A DNA stretch of 29,518 bases from Methylococcaceae bacterium (GTDB lineage: Bacteria > Pseudomonadota > Gammaproteobacteria > Methylococcales > Methylomonadaceae), in contig JAKIUK010000051.1 in assembly GCA_021647585.1 (NCBI GenBank), forward strand, positions 1 to 29,518, given 5' to 3'. The notes beneath the pieces are model-generated. The model saw only the letters and a list, made by a program, of their open reading frames with translations. It did not search any database and had not been told where the DNA came from. The position numbers and the translations under genes were made by a program. Positions 25,189 through 29,518 of this stretch are shown one piece after another (the first letter of the stretch is position 1; each line of letters opens with the position of its first letter).

Positions 25189-25896
25189 ATGAACCAGATT
25201 ATTGCAGTTGCATTAGGTGGTGCTTTTGGGGCTGTATTACGGTTTCTGGTGGCCAATGGTGTTTACCAGTGGTTAGGGCGCGGCTTCCCTTATGGTACGT
25301 TGACGGTTAATGTGATTGGTTCATTTTTGATAGGGCTGATGACTGAAGCACTGATTTTGCAACGCATCGCTATTACCACAGAATATCGTGCGGCAATTTT
25401 GGTAGGTATGTTTGGCTCATTTACAACTTTTTCCACTTTTTCACTGGAAACGTTGTACTTGATAGAGCAAGGGAGTTTATTTAAAGCCTCGTTGAATGTA
25501 CTTATTAGTGTCTGTGCATGTATATTTGCAGTGTGGATCGGTTTGTTGCTAGGGCGCACATTGTTTATGTATTCGGGGGGTGTAGTGCGCTGGATGGGAT
25601 GGGTTTTTCCATATGCCTTAGTTATGGTGAATGCGATAGGTGCTTTTATTATAGGTATAGTCAGTACTATTCTTATGCATAAAATTACCGGTACACTGGA
25701 AAATAGAGCCGCACTGGTTATTGTTATGGTCGGTATGTATGTCACCTTGTCTAGTTTATACTTAATTTTATATTTGATAGAGAGCGGTCATTCCTTTCAA
25801 TCACATTTACCCACTATGCTGGGTGTTTTTATGAGTAATGTAGCTATTTGTGGATTGGCTTTGTGGCTGGGGTTGCTGGCGGGAAAACAAATATGA
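25189..25896 (+). CDS. crcB: Fused two-domain CrcB (Fluc) fluoride channel
   Basis: CrcB/Fluc channels export fluoride and normally have about 125 residues in four helices, working as antiparallel dimers. This one has 235 residues. The first half (1-about 124) is canonical: GGAFGAVLRF, FPYGTLTVNVIGSF with pore N41, and GMFGSFTTFSTFS with the Phe-box F81 and F84. The second half begins at the equivalent of helix 2 (FPYALVMVNAIGAF, N148) with no helix 1 of its own, and its Phe-box region reads VGMYVTLSSLYL (L187 and L190 in place of Phe). I count seven membrane helices. It starts two bases after orn and overlaps the DUF190 gene by four. No fluoride riboswitch can fit directly upstream. Confidence 0.92.
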   Translation: MNQIIAVALGGAFGAVLRFLVANGVYQWLGRGFPYGTLTVNVIGSFLIGLMTEALILQRIAITTEYRAAILVGMFGSFTTFSTFSLETLYLIEQGSLFKASLNVLISVCACIFAVWIGLLLGRTLFMYSGGVVRWMGWVFPYALVMVNAIGAFIIGIVSTILMHKITGTLENRAALVIVMVGMYVTLSSLYLILYLIESGHSFQSHLPTMLGVFMSNVAICGLALWLGLLAGKQI

Positions 25897-26204
25897 GTAA
25901 AGAAGTTACGATTGCCAGAGTCTATACTCTGGAGGGACATGATCAATTGAATCAAGTTCTCGATATTTTGCATGATGAAGAGGGTGTTTTAGGCGTCACT
26001 GTCATCCGTGGTATTGCTGGTTACGGTGTATCCAAAGAGATTCATACATCTTCGTTGCTTAATTTATCTTTGGAACTGCCTTTGATTATTGAGTTTTATG
26101 ATGAAACAGGAAAGGTATTGCAGGCAATAGAGAAATTAAAAAAGCGGCTTGCTTTAAAACATATTGTTAGCTGGCCGGTAACAGCACATATAGAGCAGAC
26201 ATAA
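25893..26204 (+). CDS. DUF190 family protein, PII-like
   Basis: A 103-residue cytosolic protein of the DUF190 family, which has the ferredoxin-like fold of PII signalling proteins. Visible hallmarks are ARVYTLEGH, GVLGVTVIRGIAGYG and LPLIIEFYDE followed by a helix and a last strand HIVSWPVTAHI. The family frequently neighbours crcB, and here the ATG at 25893 overlaps the crcB stop (ATGA), giving translational coupling; a regulatory or accessory role in fluoride export is inferred from that. A longer start at 25848 would lie inside crcB and is rejected. Confidence 0.88.
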   Translation: MSKEVTIARVYTLEGHDQLNQVLDILHDEEGVLGVTVIRGIAGYGVSKEIHTSSLLNLSLELPLIIEFYDETGKVLQAIEKLKKRLALKHIVSWPVTAHIEQT

Positions 26205-26240
26205 AAAATTTAATCAATTGTAACTCATTTAAAAAATGCG

Positions 26241-26319
26241 GTCATTCCGAGTGCAACGAGGAATTTTTAGCATGAACTCATGTTTCCACTGAAAGGTTTC
26301 TCCCTCAAGTCGAAATGAC
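26241..26319. repeat. Palindromic intergenic repeat, copy 3 (GTCATTTCGA family)
   Basis: Starts GTCATTCCGAGTGCAACGAG and ends CTCCCTCAAGTCGAAATGAC. It lies 37 bases after the DUF190 stop and before serS. The left arm resembles that of copy 1, the right arm those of copies 1 and 2. Confidence 0.7.
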
Positions 26320-26396
26320 AGTAAAATCTCTCAGCGTTGCGAGAACCCGCAGTTACAAACAAATTATATTAATTATTAATCAGGTAGCCATAAAAA

Positions 26397-27665
26397 ATGT
26401 TAGACCCCCGTTTATTTAGATCCGATCTTGATGAAGTTAAACGACAATTAGATCGACGTTCCTTTGTTTTTGATACAACAGCGTATGAAGCTTTAGAAAG
26501 TAGACGCAAAGACGTTCAGATAAAAACTCAGAAATTGCAGAATGAGAAAAATAAAAGTGCAAAAAGTATTGGGCAGGCAAAAGCCAGAGGCGAAGAAATA
26601 CAGCCTTTGTTAGATCAGGTACAACATCTGGGAGATCAGCTTAAAGAAGCGGAAACGGAATTATCAGAAATTCAACAGCAGATGACTGCAGTTATGGAAG
26701 TTATTCCTAATTTTCTTGATGAAGTTGTTCCTGTAGGAAAAGATGAAGAAGACAATGTTGAAATCAGTTGTTGGGGCGAAGTTCCTGAATTTTCTTTTCA
26801 AGCCAAAGATCATGTTGATTTAGGGGAAACAAAAGGATTGGATTTTGAGGTGGCTGCAAAAATAACCAGTGCGCGATTTTCCGTTTTAAAAGGACCTTTA
26901 GCAAGGTTACAGCGTGCAATTATCCAGTTGATGCTTGATACTCATACAGCAGAACATGGCTACCAGGAAATCTACGTGCCATTTCTGGTGAATGCGGATA
27001 GCTTAAATGGTACTGGGCAGTTACCTAAATTTGAGGCTGATCTGTTTAAAGCGAGCGATGATCCCGCGTTGTATTTAATTCCTACAGCAGAAGTTCCAGT
27101 CACTAATATTGTCAGGGATGTGATTGTTGATGCTAAAGAAATGCCTTTAAAGTTTGTTTGTCATACCCCTTGTTTTCGTAGTGAGGCAGGAGCTTACGGG
27201 CGTGATGTACGAGGGATGATTCGTCAACATCAATTTGAAAAAGTAGAGCTAGTGCAAATTGTTTCCGCTAAGGAATCAGCAAAAGCGCACGAAGAATTAA
27301 CTAATCATGCCGAGAATATTCTTAAAAAACTTTTGTTACCTTATAGAAAAGTTTTGCTATGTGCGGGTGACACAGGTTTTTCATCTTCAAAAACCTATGA
27401 CCTGGAAGTATGGTTGCCGGGCCAGGATAAATACAGAGAAATCTCCTCTTGTAGTAATTTTAAAGATTTTCAGGCCCGTCGGATGCAGGCGCGTTGGCGT
27501 AATCCTGAAACAGGAAAGCCAGAATTAGTTCATACAGTTAATGGTTCAGGACTTGCAGCGGGAAGAACCTTGATTGCAGTAATGGAAAACTATCAGGATG
27601 AGCAGGGTAACATTCATATTCCGGAAGTCTTAAGGCCTTATATGGGTGGAATAGACTTTATTTAA
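26397..27665 (+). CDS. serS: Seryl-tRNA synthetase
   Basis: The class II enzyme that charges tRNA-Ser and tRNA-Sec with serine. The 422-residue protein begins MLDPRLFRSDLDEVKRQLDRR, followed by the long antiparallel coiled-coil arm (about 30-105) that contacts the tRNA variable arm. Motif 2 is CFRSEAGAYGRDVRGMIRQHQFEKVE and motif 3 VNGSGLAAGRTLIA, both intact; TAEVPVTNIV contacts serine. Length is normal. The gene stands alone, with a MITE inserted 16 bases after its stop codon. Confidence 0.96.
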   Translation: MLDPRLFRSDLDEVKRQLDRRSFVFDTTAYEALESRRKDVQIKTQKLQNEKNKSAKSIGQAKARGEEIQPLLDQVQHLGDQLKEAETELSEIQQQMTAVMEVIPNFLDEVVPVGKDEEDNVEISCWGEVPEFSFQAKDHVDLGETKGLDFEVAAKITSARFSVLKGPLARLQRAIIQLMLDTHTAEHGYQEIYVPFLVNADSLNGTGQLPKFEADLFKASDDPALYLIPTAEVPVTNIVRDVIVDAKEMPLKFVCHTPCFRSEAGAYGRDVRGMIRQHQFEKVELVQIVSAKESAKAHEELTNHAENILKKLLLPYRKVLLCAGDTGFSSSKTYDLEVWLPGQDKYREISSCSNFKDFQARRMQARWRNPETGKPELVHTVNGSGLAAGRTLIAVMENYQDEQGNIHIPEVLRPYMGGIDFI

Positions 27666-27681
27666 CAAGAGCGGGCTTTAA

Positions 27682-27922
27682 CCTAGAAAAATCAGTTGGA
27701 CATGGAATTTGTGGGAAATCTGGGCGGAAAAGACAAATAATTACTCGCAGATAATGGCCATAGTCCTTATCAAGAGTGATTCTGAAGAATTTTTCATCCA
27801 AATTTTTCACAAAACCATGGAGCGATTTTCCACCCCACCAAATGGGTGAGTGTGAATAAACCTGATTAGACATGATACTCAAGGACTTGCATGGAATTTA
27901 GCGCCCAACTGATTTTTCTAGG
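27682..27922. mobile_element. 241-bp MITE, IS1380-like ends, TTTAA target duplication
   Basis: CCTAGAAAAATCAGTTGG at 27682-27699 is perfectly repeated in inverse at 27905-27922. The pentamer TTTAA directly flanks both ends (27677-27681 and 27923-27927), the signature of transposition. The element is too short for a transposase and its internal open frame (27658-27882, minus) crosses the element boundary, so it is not a gene. CCTAG ends and a short AT-rich duplication recall IS1380-family elements; that link is inferred from memory of the family ends. It must be moved by a transposase encoded elsewhere. Confidence 0.75.
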
Positions 27923-27972
27923 TTTAAGTGGTCTGACAAATTAAGTTACCAACCTTACTTGTCTTTTTACTC

Positions 27973-28021
27973 CCGACTAAAACATAGAATAACAATGCGC
28001 CTCTTGAGATCGTTTAGTCGG
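27973..28021. repeat. Inverted repeat CCGACTAAA/TTTAGTCGG
   Basis: Perfect 9-bp arms (27973-27981 and 28013-28021) separated by 31 bases. Function unknown; possibly the remains of another small mobile element. Confidence 0.35.
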
Positions 28022-28118
28022 AAACAAAAATACTGTGCAATCTTGGTAAATTGATTCCATCAAATCACCTTAGTCCGCGCTTGTCGGATTAAAAAAGGTT
28101 GTCTAATTTGATCCGGAT

Positions 28119-28159
28119 CAGGTTAGCTTAAATAAGGTGTGGTGAGATAACCTAACCTG
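28119..28159. repeat. Inverted repeat CAGGTTAG/CTAACCTG
   Basis: Perfect 8-bp arms around a 25-base spacer in the gene-free stretch 27666-28364. No associated gene or clear function. Confidence 0.3.
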
Positions 28160-28201
28160 GTGGGGCTCACATTTGAATGGATACTATACAAAAGTATCTT
28201 C

Positions 28202-28275
28202 GTAGGGTGCGTTGTACGCACCGTTTCGGCAATGGAAGGATAAAAAATAATTTGGGTGCGTGCAACGCACCCTAC
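28202..28275. repeat. GTAGGGTGCGT palindromic dispersed repeat
   Basis: GTAGGGTGCGTTG (28202-28214) is matched by its exact complement CAACGCACCCTAC (28263-28275), and the similarity runs over 20 of 22 bases. Each arm also contains its own small palindrome (GGTGCGT-TGT-ACGCACC). Repeats with this core are familiar as dispersed elements in many environmental genomes. Confidence 0.6.
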
Positions 28276-28301
28276 ATTTATAATCTGACAAAGTAGAATT
28301 A

Positions 28302-28358
28302 AGGGAGGTGGGAAAAAAAGGCACGTGAGATTGGGTGATTATTTGCTTCCACCTCCCT
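28302..28358 (-). terminator. GC-rich stem after the VWA/OmpA gene
   Basis: AGGGAGGTGG (28302-28311) and CCACCTCCCT (28349-28358) are perfect complements enclosing a 37-base loop, starting 7 bases beyond the minus-strand stop codon at 28365. A long loop and no T-run make it an atypical terminator; it may instead be a repeat arm pair. Confidence 0.35.
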
Positions 28359-28364
28359 AAAGAC

Positions 28365-29372
28365 TTAGTATCTTAGAACTTTAAGCTGAACGCGGCGGTT
28401 TTTACTTCTTCCGATTTCCGTTTCATTGGTAGCTATTGGCATGGTTAAGCCATAACCTTTAGCGCTTAAGGATGATGATTTACCTATTTTAGCTTCTAAA
28501 TAATCTTTTACTGATTGCGCGCGCCGGTAGGATAACCCTACGTTATATTTGGCAGTACCCTGATTATCAGTATGGCCTTGTATTTCAATTTTAAGCCCAG
28601 GGTTATTGTTCATGATTTTTACAACATTGTCTAATTCCGCATAGTAAATGGGTTTGATATTACTTTTGTCAGTATCAAAATTAATACCTTTAATAACCCA
28701 GCAGCCTTGCTCATTTACTGATGCATCCTTTAGTGTATCTTTACAGCGGTCTTGATCATCTGGTACATCATCTTGATCTGCATCGGCTACTCTTGCAATA
28801 GGTGTTTTTTCAAAAAAAACTTTGGTTACAAAGTCTGCCATTCCCTCTTTAGAGGCAATTGCATTAACCGTGGTGGAAAAACCACATCCTGCTATCTCAG
28901 GTAATTGAGCTAACACCTCTTGTCCTGCAGCTTCGTTTTTATTTCCTACCCAAACAGTATAAAAGCATAATCTATTTGCGTATTTTTCCTTAAGAGCATT
29001 AACTGCTGAAATAGGTGCCTGATATTGGTAGCCATCACTAAAAAAAATAACGGCAATTTTTCCAGAGGCTGATTGTAGATCAACTTGAGCCGTATTTATC
29101 GCATTTTTGGCTGTTGTGCCTCCACTTGCACACTCTAGTGAATAAATCGCTTTATCATATGCAGGCTCAGAATGTTTTTGAACGGGTTGATTTAACTGGG
29201 TATGCTTCCAGGATAGACAGGGACCTGCTCCAAAGCTACGTAGACCGGAGGATAAGGGGATTTTTGGAATGGTGTTGTTCATTCTCATTATGAGTTCTTT
29301 TTCAACAGCATGTTTGGAATAGTTTAAGTTCGACAATCCTAATATGTCTTTAGTTAAATAAATATCATTCAT
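28365..29372 (-). CDS. VWA/OmpA-domain envelope protein, N-terminally truncated
   Basis: The 335-residue frame holds most of a von Willebrand A domain (about 20-190) and a C-terminal OmpA-like peptidoglycan-binding domain (about 225-335: INFDTDKSNIKP, IEIQGHTDNQGTAKYN, LSYRRAQSVKDYL). A Ca-binding-type linker DADQDDVPDDQDRC lies between. In the VWA part the second and third MIDAS loops are visible (GGTT and FFSDGYQ), but the first, DxSxS, is missing, and there is no signal peptide, although an OmpA-like protein must be exported. The homologous region seems to begin around SNLNYSKHAVEKEL. I infer loss of the 5' end, probably by the adjacent IS. It may be a pseudogene. Confidence 0.7.
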   Translation of the reverse strand: MNDIYLTKDILGLSNLNYSKHAVEKELIMRMNNTIPKIPLSSGLRSFGAGPCLSWKHTQLNQPVQKHSEPAYDKAIYSLECASGGTTAKNAINTAQVDLQSASGKIAVIFFSDGYQYQAPISAVNALKEKYANRLCFYTVWVGNKNEAAGQEVLAQLPEIAGCGFSTTVNAIASKEGMADFVTKVFFEKTPIARVADADQDDVPDDQDRCKDTLKDASVNEQGCWVIKGINFDTDKSNIKPIYYAELDNVVKIMNNNPGLKIEIQGHTDNQGTAKYNVGLSYRRAQSVKDYLEAKIGKSSSLSAKGYGLTMPIATNETEIGRSKNRRVQLKVLRY

Positions 29373-29405
29373 TGAAGAGGAAGAGTCATTAATTGTCAGG
29401 TTTCA

Positions 29406-29518
29406 CTACGTTGTACCATGATTTTTTAAAAGGTCAGCCCGAAACATATCGGGTGATTTTCTAAAGATTTCAGGATCTATTCTATACCAACATTGAAGAG
29501 CTTCAAAGGGTGTTCTAA
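29406..29518 (-). mobile_element. 3' end of a probable transposase gene, cut by the right edge
   Basis: The minus strand from the edge reads 36 residues before TAG: RTPFEALQCWYRIDPEIF then RKSPDMF and a short tail. The pattern P-x-x-AL-x-x-W-x(5)-P-x-x-F is typical of the C-termini of integrase-core transposases of the IS481 type. The plus-strand sequence TGTCAGGTTTCAC starting at 29394 could be the element's terminal repeat. The assignment rests on pattern memory over a short stretch. Confidence 0.4.

Noticed and set aside
25150..25190. Fluoride riboswitch upstream of crcB
   Set aside because: Only two bases separate orn and crcB, and I saw no crcB-motif pseudoknot sequence in the end of orn.
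25290..25745. 151-residue frame antisense to crcB
   Set aside because: The plus-strand protein is clearly a CrcB; the antisense frame has no family match.
27658..27882. 74-residue minus-strand frame overlapping the MITE
   Set aside because: It crosses the left boundary of the element and the end of serS, so it is not a gene of the element.

Overview
The window is an ordinary-looking stretch of a fairly AT-rich gammaproteobacterial chromosome carrying many dispersed intergenic repeats. The affiliation rests on gene content and order: rne divergent from rluC, ffs-dnaX-ybaB-recR, orn divergent from rsgA, a PhoP/PhoQ-like pair and a fimT-pilVWXY1-pilE cluster. A methanotroph-like relative (Methylococcales) is a guess that the sequence alone cannot prove.

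Layout. 1-1613: a 5'-truncated sixA-like fragment and the folate genes folB-folK, more GC-rich than the rest. 1614-1878: hairpins and a 92-bp palindromic element. 1879-4703: rne on the minus strand with a long leader, divergent from the rluC-HAD phosphatase-sppA operon (4704-7322). 7454-9787: a small PepSY protein, an OmpR-type regulator and a sensor kinase. 10141-10250: SRP RNA, followed by dnaX, ybaB, recR and a HIT protein (to 13315). 13597-14091: an Ala-rich lipoprotein. 14566-22382: a complete type IV pilus minor-pilin/PilY1 operon. 22413-24547: rsgA and a Ste24-like M48 protease on the minus strand, divergent from orn-crcB-DUF190 (24641-26204). 26397-27665: serS. 27666-28364: a gene-free stretch with a MITE and other repeats. 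28365-29518: a 5'-truncated VWA/OmpA gene and, at the right edge, the 3' end of a probable transposase.

How the genes work together. The fim/pil block supplies minor pilins that prime type IV pilus assembly, and PilY1, the probable tip adhesin. RNase E, oligoribonuclease, RluC and RsgA form a scattered RNA and ribosome set; DnaX, YbaB and RecR serve replication and repair; FolB and FolK are consecutive folate steps; CrcB and DUF190 are a fluoride-export pair.

Most interesting points. (1) PilY1 carries three tandem H-type-lectin-like modules inserted in its VWA region. (2) CrcB is a fused protein whose second half lacks its own first helix, so the halves should be antiparallel, and only the first half keeps the Phe-box. 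(3) A 241-bp MITE with perfect 18-bp terminal repeats and a TTTAA target duplication follows serS. (4) The right-end VWA/OmpA gene has lost its signal peptide and first MIDAS loop next to a probable IS end. (5) Three related palindromic repeats lie just downstream of transcription units.
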